The position numbers and the translations under genes were made by a program. Of a stretch of DNA of 64,000 bases, positions 32,042 through 43,540 are shown in pieces. Source of the DNA: Sialis fuliginosa (Eukaryota; Arthropoda; Insecta; Megaloptera; Sialidae); the NCBI GenBank assembly GCA_961205875.1, contig OY540809.1, positions 25,866,267 to 25,930,266 on the forward strand, given 5' to 3'. The notes under the pieces are model-generated. The model saw nothing but the letters and a program-made list of their open reading frames with translations, searched no databases and had not been told where the DNA came from. Position 1 is the stretch's first letter, and each line of letters begins with the position of its first letter.

Positions 32042-32335
32042 TTTGCATCAATGTCCTCACTCTTCCAATAACTCTAATTATTATTTTTCGAATTAATAAT
32101 ATAGCGATATTAATATAGTATAATTAATATAATTTATATAATTTTAATGTAGTATAATATAATATTGATACATATATTATATTGATACCCTTTGTATCAA
32201 TGTGCCCCCTCTTCCCCTACCTTTGATTATTATTTTTTGGATTAATATACATCTATATTAATATAATATAATCAATATTATTAACATAATTAATATATTT
32301 AGTATAATATAATTAATATTTCGATCTACCATTCC
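32042..32335 (+). repeat. Two-unit tandem duplication, 149-bp period
   Basis: Unit 1 (from 32042: TTTGCATCAATGTCCTCACT) and unit 2 (from 32191: TTTGTATCAATGTGCCCCCT) are followed by matching CTAATTATTATTTTTCGAATTAATA and GATTATTATTTTTTGGATTAATA blocks and then by TAATATA-rich stretches. Both begin with a sequence like the terminus of the element at 30592-31112. Confidence 0.6.
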
Positions 32336-33254
32336 ATATTTTAAGCTTGAATAAATTGACGCATTGCAATAAATTTTTGGAAAAAGCATTATTTACGTAT
32401 TTTATTTGGTAGTGGTACTTACTGATTTTTGTGATAAACTCCTGAACATGATTTATCCATTTTAATCTATCAGCATGAACAACTATTGGTATTGAACTAT
32501 TTTACTAATTTTAAATTCATTATTCAAGTTTTATCTATCCATTTGGGTCAACTCTTTCTTTTATTTTAAATTGTAAACGTTGTTAGTTTTGTCAATATTT
32601 ACAATAGGTTAATCATTTTAACACCACGTTATAATACTAAACCTATTTTGCTTTATAATTTAATTCGAATAGTGGGGAAAAGTTATTAACACACTGCAAC
32701 ATAATTATTTTATCTGCATAAACATATCATTTACAAAACATACAAACTACATAGAATCCATACAACTTCCCGCTGGTACTCCTGTTTTAATATTTTTATA
32801 CTTTGACTTATTACTATACTTTTCAAGGTAACTTTGTAATATAAAAAAAAAATAAATAGATACAAGAAACTCAATGGTGCGTTATAGTTTCATGAGACCC
32901 CAGGGAAATTTGAATTTGGGGGCCCCATGTACAGTATTGAATTCAAATTTGTTTTCAAATCATGAGCTTTCGTGTGAGTAATTTTTGTTCACGTTTATCC
33001 ATGAATTGTATTTTTTACTCACGTTCGTGACACAAATTAATATATTTTTATTTTTTATTTAAATCATATTTATTTAAACATATCAGTTTTAATATCATTT
33101 AAATGCGCGAATACCCAATCAACGCGCGATCACGATCCAAGATTTGAAAATCACTTGTACTCACATCGCGTCACCCTAGATTCAACACTGTGTATAATAA
33201 AATGTAGGCGCCTGTGCACAATATTCTTAACAAAACATTTTTTTTGGGAAGTAA
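32336..33254. other. No gene recognised; decayed GTGAGCG-type hAT copy
   Basis: Mostly AT-rich. Between 32945 and 33180 the words CGTGTGAGTAATTTTTGTTC, TTTTTACTCACGTTCGTGAC and GCGCGATCACGATCCAAGAT resemble the subterminal boxes of the element at 25328-26010. Ends are no longer recognisable. Confidence 0.4.
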
Positions 33255-33550
33255 TTATTTAAGCAGTTTTTTAAATATTCAGGCGGTTACATTGGGCAGT
33301 TAATAAATCACTTGGGCAGTATTAAACTTTTTGGGCGGTAAGTAAATCAACTGTGGCAGTAAAATGTAGCAAATAATATACAAGATTTTGGTAAGTTATT
33401 TAATCTTACAGCGGCAGTTAAAAACCTACTCGAGCAGTAGATTAAATAAATGACTAGTGCAATAATTATTTGAGCGGTAAAATAATTGAATTGAGCAGTT
33501 AAATAAATAGTTCGGCAGTTAGATAAATAGTTCGGCAGTTCGATAAAAGC
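33255..33550 (+). repeat. Degenerate array of ~12 GGCAGTTAAATAAAT units
   Basis: The core (G/A)GC(A/G)GT recurs about twelve times in ~295 bases at irregular spacing of 18-35, usually followed by TAAATAAAT or TAATAAATC: for example TTGGGCAGTTAATAAATC, TTGAGCAGTTAAATAAAT and TTCGGCAGTTAGATAAAT. The core is conserved while linkers vary, unlike a simple slippage microsatellite. All units point the same way. No function can be assigned. Confidence 0.75.
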
Positions 33551-34436
33551 CTGGTTGAAAAAAGCAGCACACGTTTGTTAAAATGAACGGACATAAGTGT
33601 GACTAGTGGGGGGCAAGGAGACCTGATCTCCCACTGTACTGGCGTAATATATATTTTACAGATATATTATATGGAATAATCATCTGGCCCCCCGCTGGTT
33701 TCAAAAATGCAGGGGGTAGGGCCTCTTGCCCCTCCATATGTAAATTATATATATTATATATTAGATGTTAATGGCCCCCTTAAAAAGTCTCCCCCCTCCT
33801 CAAAATCCCGATCTTTTAACTATAAATAAAAATCGGGTATCATTATGAATGTACAATATAAAATTTATTATTTTTGAATATTATAAAATTTCAAAATTTA
33901 AGTTAAAATAAATAAATAATTTAAAATAAAATTTATGCAGTTTCTTATTTTTTATTTTATTTTAAATTTTTTTACAAGGTTGTAATTTTTACAATTTAAC
34001 GTTTTGAAGCTGCACTGTCCCTTACCACACTGTAAGCTATGCTCTTGTAATCAATCAATATTTACTATTTCCGTTTTTCCCTGTAGATGGAAAAAAAACG
34101 GATTGTATAGTTTGAAGTTTCTTTTTTCCAATTTTGTAAGTGAAATTGAAATTCAATTCATTTTTAATTTAAAAAAAAGAGCATTTTCAGTTGAAACCAG
34201 AAACAAACATTTTTGTAACCACATGCACCTTCACAAAGATTAGATACAATTTATTTTTATTTGCTTTGTTATAATTTTGCGAAAAATGAATAAAAAATTC
34301 AATCTGCAAAAAGGATTGAATTTTTTTATATTTATTTATATGTACGAATTTTTTTAATATAATTTGAGAACTTTGAATATTACTCATTTTTTCTCTACAA
34401 AAAATTTAATCTCTTTATGTTTGGTTTAATAATATA
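33551..34436. other. No recognisable gene
   Basis: It contains a less AT-rich patch (33600-33800, with CTGGCCCCCCGCTGG and GGCCTCTTGCCCCTCC) and then AT-rich DNA with short frames on both strands (34004-34387). None has a recognisable domain. Confidence 0.4.
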
Positions 34437-34807
34437 CTAGCTCTGCCCGCGGCTTCGCTCACGTGGACTACGGAATTAGGATTTTTCGGAAAATATAATT
34501 GAATTAATATGATCTTTTTATTCTATACAATTATTTATTACATTATATTGTTTAATATTTAACGGGTTAGGCAGCGTATTGCAAAAGAGCGCACTGGCGG
34601 CAAACTTTTTTCCAACTTGATTTACTATTATCGTCACTGCTTATTCCTTATGTTACCTAACGTTACAAAATATATATTAAAACCTGACCAAAGAACATAT
34701 CTGTGAATTAAAAAAATCACGTAAATCAGATAAGTGGTTCTCGAGTAATAAGCGCACTAACGGACAAACAGACAGACAGACAGACGTTGCGTTTTATAAT
34801 ATGTAAA
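34437..34807 (-). mobile_element. Helitron-like repeat H1 (CTAGT terminus)
   Basis: On the plus strand it starts ACTAGCTCTGCCCGCGGCTT then CGCTCACGTGG and ends near ...GACAGACAGACAGACGTTGC then GTTTTATAATATGTAAAG. Read in reverse the element ends ...GCGAAGCCGCGGGCAGAGCTAGT: a GC-rich hairpin-prone block followed by CTAG then T, the CTRR-type 3' end of Helitrons. A second copy lies at 57396-57752. No protein; non-autonomous. Confidence 0.7.
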
Positions 34808-35009
34808 GATTGACTCTCGATCCAAAACAAATTTACTCCATCTGCAGGGTATTTAACATAAATGACAGCCCACTAACAGTTGTTGCAATGAATGGTATGG
34901 TTTAATAAATGACCTTGATGCATGTGCGTTAAGTTGAAATCAACGATCTACCAGCAGTAAAGACAATTGTACCTTATAAAATGCTTAAAATTTACAGTAT
35001 TATACATTT

Positions 35010-35275
35010 ACTAGTGCATTGGATCCGGTGTTACCTGGGGATATAAATTTAATCTGAAATAAACCTATTGTTTTCATTTATCATTAACTATTTACACAGT
35101 GCACGCGAAAATATCACTCCGACGATTGTATTTTTCCGACCAAAATACCCACAAATCATATACCAAAACCTTCTTTGTGTAACACTCTATCTATTAGTGA
35201 AAACCGGGATAAAATCTGTTCAGTAGTTACTGAGAAAATTGTTTTATACTATGTATGCTCTAAAATCTCAAGCAA
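35010..35275 (-). mobile_element. Helitron-like repeat H3 (CTAGT terminus)
   Basis: It starts ACTAGTGCATTGGATCCGGT then GTTACCTGGGGATATAAATT and ends with AGTGAAAACCGGGATAAAAT then CTGTTCAGTAGTTACTGAGA. The reverse copy at 49735-50004 matches throughout, and 55290-55410 keeps the AAAACCGGAATAAAATCCGT half. The CTAG-T end again suggests a Helitron-type 3' terminus in minus orientation. Confidence 0.65.
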
Positions 35276-35356
35276 AATAATATTGATTTGACTCCTCGCA
35301 GATAGCATTGGCTTATCTTTTGCTCGATAGTTAATTCTCTATTATATCCAACATTA

Positions 35357-35493
35357 TGCCGTGTTTAGACCAAAGAAAACAAAACAGCAACACGGGGTTT
35401 GAAAACATATCGTATTAAATGCATAAGGTTTATTGCACTTTTGTCAAAAAGACACGATGTTGCTGTTTTGTTTTTATCGGTCTAAACACGGCA
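35357..35493. mobile_element. PIF/Harbinger-like MITE, 137 bp, TTA duplication
   Basis: TGCCGTGTTTAGACCAAAGA and (inverted) TGCCGTGTTTAGACCGATAA continue into AAAACAAAACAGCAACA in both arms. TTA flanks both ends (35354-35356, 35494-35496). Very short, non-coding, with ~40-bp arms. Confidence 0.85.
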
Positions 35494-35811
35494 TTAGCTT
35501 TCTTGATTTATAAATTGAACTTATATTTACAAATTTCATCAAAATAAGTAAAAACGAATTTTAATATTCACAACACCCATTAATTCAATGCATACACGGA
35601 GAAAAATATTTCATAACAATTACTCAATTTTTAAAGAAATATTACTATTTGATTCAGTATTCTTAAAACGGGAGACAATTTTATAATTCTTCCATTTAAT
35701 GATAATATATATTGTAAAGGATCTGAAAATTTTACTATGTTGCATCGTAAAAATTAAACGAATTAAACGAAGTCTACCCATCTTAATTCAGCAATGGACA
35801 GTATGGACACG

Positions 35812-35888
35812 TCTCTCTCCCTCTCTCTCTCTCTCTCTCGCTCTTTCTCACACACACATACACACACACACCCTCTCTCCTCTCACTA
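35812..35888. repeat. (CT)n-(AC)n compound microsatellite
   Basis: A run of TCTCTC passes through CTCGCTCTTTCTC into CACACACATACACACACA and back to CCCTCTCTCC. The two overlapping frames here (35699-36001) translate the repeat. Confidence 0.9.
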
Positions 35889-36147
35889 CTTTCTTTTTTT
35901 ATATAGTTGCACTGGTGGACCTAAATACATATGTAATTACCGTTTTTTTGGTTCTTCTAAGATCTTCTACTTATAGACAGAAACTGAAAACACAGTACTG
36001 ACGAGGATTAACTTGCGTTTATTTCTATACATTGTTAGGTCACGTGTTACTAAAATTACAATATGAATAGTAATTTTTGCGTGCAGGATCGAAATCTATA
36101 TTATTGGTATAGTTTTTTTTCTATACCAATAAAATATACTATTAATA

Positions 36148-37717
36148 CACTCATCCAAACAATTAAAGGAACAAGAATTTAAACATTTTTTTTGGGTGTT
36201 TTTTGAAGTGCTGTATCTTTGTGAAAAATGGTCGTATCGAAATAAAACAAAAAGCATTTTAAAGCGTCAAGTTTCTAGTTTTGAGATTTTTTAGCATAAT
36301 TTTTTTTGAGTTACGGTTATCGCGCAATCAAAAGAAATAGTGGGACACAAAAATTCTCCAATTTTTTAAATTTTTTTTAAGGGTCCTCGGGCTTGGGAAA
36401 TTTTTTATTAGTTAAACCAATGCATTGGTCAGTTAACTTGTTTATTCAGCTTTAATTTGCTTTTTTTTTGGTCTCTCTCAATTTTTTTTCGCCGAGATAT
36501 CTGCCTTTAAATGAAAAATGATTCTTTTGTCTTCGATCATCAATATATCAGCAACTAATGATTAAACAGTAAATTTAAGGGCAGTTTTAAAAACTTGAAT
36601 TAATTTCCTACAAGACCCTTTCATGACATTTATCATCACCATTAGTGTGAAAAAGTACAAAAAAATGACCTTTTATGTTCTTTTAGTAAATCTATCGCTA
36701 CTTTACAAATATTGATGGGAAGATTAATGTTGCCAGGTGATTTTACAGCTTAATGTACCTCCAACAGCCCTGTAAATTTTTAAATTGATTCATCGAACCG
36801 TTTTTCCGAACCGACTGATCAAATTTTGCTTGCGTATTAATTCGATTCCAGCATGCGAGACAAAATTATTTTACAATTTCGTACGGTTCCCGCTGCGAAA
36901 GAATTAATTAATGCAATTAATTCAAGATGAGTAAAATTATGGTACGCAAAAGCCGAATCGAGTCAAAAATGAGTCAGTATTGTTTCTTGAAATGTTTTAA
37001 AAATTTTGAAAAAAAAATTCAAAATTAAAAAAATAAAATTTTTTTTAATTTTTTGGAATTTTTTTTCTCCATTTCAAATTTAACAAGTAACTAATGCAAA
37101 ACTGTAAATAAAATCAAAAATCGAAAATCGTTTTCTACTTTTTGATGATGATTACACAATGTTATGTTCCAGTCTGTTACACAATACACATGTTCCTTTA
37201 ATTGTTTTGTAAAACTTTGATCAATCGGTCCGGAAAAACGGTTCGATGGATCAATTTAAAAATTTACAGGGCTGTTAAGGAGGTACATTAAGCTATAAAA
37301 TCACCTGGCAACATTAATCTTCCCATCAATATTTGTAAAGTAGCGATAGATTTACTAAAAGAACATATCTCGGCGAAAAAAAATTGAGAGAGACCAAAAA
37401 AAAAGCAAATTAAAGCTGAATAAACAAGTTAACTGACCAATGCATTGGTTTAACTGATAAAAAATTTCCCAAGCCCGAGGACCCTTAAAAAAAATTTAAA
37501 AAATTGGAGAATTTTTGTGTCCCACTATTTCTTTTGATTGCGCGATAACCGTAACTCAAAAAAAATTATGCTAAAAAATCTCAAAACTAGAAACTTGACG
37601 CTTTAAAATGCTTTTTGTTTTATTTCGATACGACCATTTTTCACAAAGATACAGCACTTCAAAAAACACCCCAAAAAAATGTTTAAATTCTTGTTCCTTT
37701 AATTGTTTGGCTGAGTG
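36148..37717. mobile_element. 1.57-kb TA-flanked palindromic element with >500-bp arms
   Basis: CACTCATCCAAACAATTAAA then GGAACAAGAATTTAAAC at the left faces its near-exact inverse at 37717; TA flanks both sides (36146-36147, 37718-37719). Arms run ~36148-36500 plus 36677-36855 on the left and ~37187-37717 on the right with few differences. The left arm carries 176 extra bases (36501-36676) absent from the right. A second copy of the terminal motif (TGTTCCTTTAATTGTTTTG) lies inside at ~37190. The 330-base centre has no recognised frame. TA target and terminal style suggest a Tc1/mariner-type derivative. Confidence 0.9.
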
Positions 37718-40700
37718 TATAATAAATTCTACACAATCGTAGTATTTATTGTATTGTTTTTAATAATAATTTAAGTATCGAATAGAAAAATGTACTAACA
37801 ATTGAAATTAAATAATTTGTATAACACTTAACAAATAATTCTGTCCGCTGTCCCTTCTGAACTGGCACCCTAAGCAGTCACCCAACCTCTCTCCCTAAAG
37901 CCAGCATACATTAACAAAATAAGTAACAAATTTTAATAAATATAAAAATTTTAAACATCAAGTATTCTTTTTTCCAAAGCTTACTTGGCTTTTTAATATT
38001 GCACTCCAGTGATTGTTGTAATTTTATTTTGGCTGACGCCTCGACTAACAAAAACATTTTAGTTTTCCATGGCAATTGTGATTTTTATTCAATAATGAAA
38101 AAATGCGTTATATCTTTGTTATGAGTTGTTTTATTATCGAAAATACGAAAAGATTTGCGATCATTTTTTAAAGAAAAATTGTTCTCCTATTTCAAAATTT
38201 TCACTCGATCTTTCTTTTTATAATCGGTTTAGTATTAATACGTGTTTACTACTGTATCACAATGGGTTCTCAAAATATTAAATAAAAATTAATTTTCGAC
38301 AAAGTATTTTAGAGCCTGTAGCTCCCTCACATGTTTATATGAACTTTTTTTCTTGAAATATTTTTCTCAATCAACTGTTCGAATTTGTTCTTCCTGATAT
38401 GGCTCACCCTATATAACAGTTTAATGTCACTAATAAACTGGCATTTTTGTTAATATATTATTATATAAAAAATCTTATTTTTTTAAGGTCAATTAATGTT
38501 ATAATTACAATCATACTTTTGCCGCACAAAAAAACTGTAAAAAAAACTGCATTTGTGATATGAAACGATTATTTACATTTAAATGTTTGCTAATAAAATG
38601 TTGTTTTATGATAATTATTATATTTATGTTTAACCGGAATAAAATCGTGAATTTCGGCCGGACCGGAATTCCGTAACACCCCTAAAACTGATAGTATTTT
38701 TGATACAAAATTGAAATTTTTAATCGGCAACTGTAATTTTTATTAAAAATTCGAATCCATTTCTATCCGGGTACTCATACATCTCATTAACACGTACCTT
38801 CACAAACAAAACGAGTAACGGCCAGAGGCGGGAGTAAATATCCCCTTGAGTATAGAAGCATAGTTGGTAACAAAGTTGTGTTTAAATTGTTGTCGAGAGA
38901 CTGGACACATGATAGCGGTGACTCCTCCCAACGCATTTGTTTGAAACTGGTCCGGCAAGATTTAGGTACTACCACCTATTATTGTTATTGTTATGATAAG
39001 TGGGCTTTTATCTGTGCGAGGATATTGTTTAGTTCTGTATCTATGTTGTTTATATATCTGTGTTTTCACTTTTGACTCCTGAGAACTATACAGAGCTGGC
39101 GAAATTGCTAAATTTATCTTTCGATTAAATGTTTTTATTTATCTTTCACCTGAATATTTTAATGTAAATAGACCAGGGTGTTTTATGCTGTTCTTTCTCT
39201 CTGTGACGTCATACAGCTTGTTTATTAATGTAACGGATGGAGTGGTTTTTATAAGTAGGTATATTTTTTACAGGTAGATGTCTATAGAGTTAAAGATTCC
39301 ATTTAGATTGAACTATGTTTTTTGTATAAAGAAATAATAAACAAATAATGGTAGAAAAAGTAGACTTTCAATTAAGTGTTTTGTGCCAAAAGGAATACTT
39401 ATAGAATCTCTCGATGTCCGTCCGTTTGCCACATACACGACGTAAAAATTTGAAATTTATCACAGAGATAGAGGGTAACCCAATTATAGACGTGGAGTAT
39501 AAAAATTTTAATTTTGATTCTGGGAGTTAATTTCAGGGGGTAAATTGGAAATAGAAAAAAAATCAAGGTCATTGTGTTGGGTGTCAAATGAAAGCTTATT
39601 GAAGCACGAATTCTATATATACGACGTATTTTTTAAATATTTTTTTGGGAAAATCGCTGAAAAATTGCTTTTTCCCACCCTTATCATCAAAGGGATCGAT
39701 CAGAAAATCTGAAAAAATCATGAATATTGAGATTTCGGTGTAGGTTATGCCAAAATTATTAGGATTAAAAAATTTTAATGCAATCAATTGTTATAAACAA
39801 TTTAATTGTTTATTTTCTTGTAACTGCTGAACCATTGGTTTTAGAGAAAAAGTTTAAAACAAAAAAATATTTCAGTGTAAGAGACAATTTTTGTCTTAAT
39901 AAATTTTTCAAAATTTTCAGTAATTTAAGTGGGCGGCTGATGGCACGCAACATTAATTGTACAAGTATAGCTTGTTTTATATGTAAACATTTTAATAAGA
40001 GTCATTAACAATTTAAATTTTAAAAAACTTTAAAACATTAATTAACGTATATTGTTATTACAGTAGTAATACGTATATTTTGTTATTATAATGAGCTTCT
40101 ATGCTAATCTATATTTTCCAAATTTTATTTTCATCACAGACTTCTTAATATTTAATATTCTTGAATAAATAATACAAACATAAATTTATTTATGAATTAT
40201 CATACGAAAAACTTCAGGAACACGAAGAAGTTAAATACGTAAAGTTGTGTTCAGAAAATTACATGAAAACTAAACGTGATATGAAGATTAATGTATAATG
40301 AACATAACCAACTTTGTGATTTACCTTCAAATCATACTCACTGTCTCTCTCTTTTACTCTTTCTCTAAACCCCCACAACCGCCATAAAGTCTTATTATCT
40401 CAAGTGAAACTTTTAAGAAGTGTAAAATGTTATTGTTTTTTTTTCGATATTCAAATTTCTATTGATTTTCTTTTTCTTTTATTATATTTATACAATCACT
40501 TTTAACCTTTGATTTTTATTTGTATTTTGCCCTCCTTAAAATTATTATTATATTCAAATATTTTAATCATTGAATTTATAAAGAATTTATGAGAAATATT
40601 CCAAAGTTTTAAAGAAGTTGCTCTTATGATAAAAAATTCGTTAACTTTTGTCTACACGCAAAATGTTTAGTTTTTTATTTAAAAAAAAGATGATATTTAA

Positions 40701-42311
40701 ACAAAGCAATTTTGATGCTGAAACTCTATACTTATAAATTATATCAAGATATTTTTTAGAGTTCATAAAAAAGTATATATATTTTTTATTGTCTTTATTC
40801 GATAATTTTTCACTGTCCGAGAAATGAACAAAATTGTTTATAAATCTCTGATTATTACACTGAATTTATTATTAATTGATATAATTGATAGATAAGGTAG
40901 AGTCGCACGCAGAAATGGTCGACCAGTACCAAACAAAGACAGATATTTTGAAACTCATTTTCTAGATAAAGAAGTTATCTTCGTTTATAGTCTACTCATG
41001 TATATTTGTGCGATTAAATTATTATGTAATATATTGAAAATTGTTTAAATATTTAATATTCCGAATTTTAGTATTTAAATATGTTAAACTTGATATAAAA
41101 TTAATTAATAAAATGGACGCATATTTGTGTTTTTATTTAAAAACTATATATACTCAGCCCTAGAAAAACATAACCGATGATGTTGTCTTAATATTTTTTA
41201 ATCGATTCTGACCTTTAGGGTAACAGACGAGACTTATGAAGCCCATAGTACATCAATATGTATAATAAATTGCACAGACATACAAATTGATAATTTTATC
41301 CATGTTGTAAACCTATTAAAAAATTCCTATCCGTATAAAACATCAAGTGTCCAAGAAAAACATATAAAATATATTCATTCTCCCACATCCATAAAAGTGA
41401 TATTGTACAAGTTGTGTGGAACTTTTATAGATCAATAGGGGGGAGGGGGTAACCGAAAGATGTGGACAGAAGACAGGGTGTATTCAGAAGGGCGTAAGAT
41501 GTTTGTCCACAACACCACGATATCGACATGCTGTTGTTATTGATCCGAGACTAAGTTTGACAACGACCGAGTATGTGTGTGTGGAGGGGTGTGGGGGTGT
41601 CAGTGACCCCCTCCACCTCCACCACGTGTCTGTTGAGTGCCTGTCATTCTATTTGACTGTCAGTTAATGGAGAAGCTGCATTTAATAAACAAGTATATAG
41701 GGCAGTGTATTTACATAAATTTCGACTTACATATATAATAATAATTCCGACCGGAACTAGTAAATTCCGACCGGATTTGCCTGAATTAAAAAAATTTATT
41801 ATAAATAATATGTTATTTTTGTTTAAAAAATCAAATAGTAAAATAATAATTATAAAATAAATAATTAACAATATCTTATTAAAACAAAAATTAATCACAC
41901 AAATGTTTTTTTTTTGTGTAGCACAAGTATGACAAAAATTGTATTAATAATTGACCTTAAAACAAATAAGTAAAACTTTTTATAATAATATATTAATAAA
42001 AATGTCATTATATTACGAACTGTTCAATTATAAATCAAAGATTTTCGACAATTTTGAAATGTTATGATGTAAAAATACGACTTATTCTGCATTTTTAAAT
42101 AATGCTCTAGCCCTAGATCTGTTTTCGTCAAAAACATTTCCAACCTCCGAGAATAACCTCTCAGAATGGACTGATGCAATAATAATCTGAACATAGCTAA
42201 CAGTATTGTTAATGATAATACACTATGCATGTACTATATGGTGGCCCGGAGCTCTATGGAGAAATTTCGTTGTCTGATTTTTAAAGGTCTTATGGTCTTA
42301 TTTTATGCCAA
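37718..42311. other. Long stretch without a gene; scattered repeat fragments
   Basis: Contents I can support are small. A TCACAATGGGTTCTCAA and AGCTCCCTCACATG fragment lies at 38243-38345 (family of 26357-27060), and an H2 fragment at 40236-40300 (ACATGAAAACTAAACGTGAT). A repeat-like block at 39395-39610 carries GATGTCCGTCCGTTTGCC. Less AT-rich single-copy-looking stretches lie at 38790-39010 and 41400-41660 (the latter with a short GTGTGTGTGG tract). Short frames in this stretch have no recognisable domains. Confidence 0.4.
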
Positions 42312-42757
42312 TAGATAAAAAACGACCCGTGACAAAGTTTGAAGTCAATCGAATAACTTTTACCCGGCGCGCAAGCCCCTCAAACTCAAAAAATGCCAAA
42401 ATTTGATACTTCCACATATTTTTATGAAATTAAATGCATTAATTCTTCATGAAATTAATTATAAATTATTATTTTCTAAAAGTACATTAAATTACCTTTT
42501 CAACAAATACAAATTCGAAAAAATCGAGCAAGAAATGGCGAGGTTAGAAGAATTTATTCGAAAAAAAAAAATGAAATTCGAACATTTAATTTTTATTATA
42601 TTTATAACTTCAAATTTTTAGATTTTGAATTTCCAATGACGTTGCAATGAATCATCTACGATTTTCGTCGACTTATCCATGTTTTAGCGCTTTAACAATT
42701 TTTTTTTTATTTTCGAAGAAACTTTGATGTCGAAAAAAATCCTAATCCGACAACCAC

Positions 42758-43130
42758 CGAAGATAAATACCAAAGATGATTAGACATTTTGTGCAGAATA
42801 CAATCCGAAATCTCGCGGTTTGTTTCTGTGTAAGCGATAGCAGTTTTAATAAAAAAAATCAAATCATTATTTGGTGCTTCAACACTTATCGGGTATCAAA
42901 ACCAGATTTTGACGTACAATTTTACCAAAAATATGGAAATTCGGCAACCTTCGAAGATAAATACCAAAAATGATTAGACATTTTGTGAAGAATACATTCC
43001 GAAATCTCGCGGTTTCTTTCTGTGTAAGCGATAGCAGTTTTAATAAAAAAATCAAATAATTATTTGGTGCTTCAACACTTATCGGGTATCAAAACCAGAT
43101 TTTGACGTACAATTTAACCAAAAATATAGT
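42758..43130 (+). repeat. Tandem 194-bp unit, two copies (mirrored in the other arm)
   Basis: Units start at 42758 and 42952 with CGAAGATAAATACCAAA and contain GATTAGACATTTTGTG, TAAGCGATAGCAGTTTTAAT and TCAACACTTATCGGGTATCA. The right arm repeats the pair in inverse order (~43520-43885), with an extra GGGCTACA near 43612. Similar differences between units suggest the duplication preceded or accompanied formation of the palindrome. Confidence 0.85.
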
Positions 43131-43157
43131 AGGAGGGAGTTCGTAATTTGTATCGGT

Positions 43158-43540
43158 TTGGGATTGTTTCAATTCCAGAAAAAGATTAACATTACATTAC
43201 AACATCATCTTCATGCCAGATTGGATGATACTGTTGTAATTCAGCATATATCTGATGATGAACGTGTGGAAATTATCGATTTTTGCTTGCTTGAATTGAA
43301 GAAAGAAATATTTAAAGACGAGTTTCTTGAGTTAGTTATTCTTTTTCTGGAAGTGGAACAATCCCAAACCGATTCAAATTACGAACTCCAGGCCCTACTC
43401 ATCACGGCCAGATGAATGGCCAAGGCCATGTATGTCCTGAAAATTTTTCCTTTTCGAGAGCAATTTATTCTTGTAGCTCGCGAAAAAAGCCTTTTGCCGA
43501 ATAATATATTTTTTTGTTTCAATTGTACGTCAAAGTCTGG
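43158..43540 (+). pseudogene. Frameshifted relic of a transposon-encoded protein
   Basis: The 85-codon frame from 43158 reads ...SDDERVEIIDFCLLELKKEI, then FKDEFLELVILFLE. After a TGA at 43413 the same frame continues MAKAMYVLKIFPFREQFIL. In a neighbouring frame at ~43391 the sequence reads PGPTHH. One extra base and a TGG-to-TGA change explain the break, giving the order ...ELVxxFLxx...PGxxHH-AR-x-MAKAxYxLKIxxFRxQF. I recall this motif from uncharacterised, multi-copy proteins of aphids and other animals, presumably transposon-borne. It is recollection, not a search. The first ~50 bases of the loop are an inverted copy of part of this coding stretch. Not functional. Confidence 0.5.

Noticed and set aside
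33255-33550. Possible CRISPR-like repeat-spacer array
   Set aside because: Repeat core is only 6-15 bases, spacing irregular, linkers similar to each other, no cas genes, and the genome is eukaryotic.
42776-42973. 65-codon frame repeated almost identically on the minus strand at 43667-43864
   Set aside because: Mirror frames arise because the tandem unit lies in both arms of the palindrome; this is not evidence for a conserved protein.
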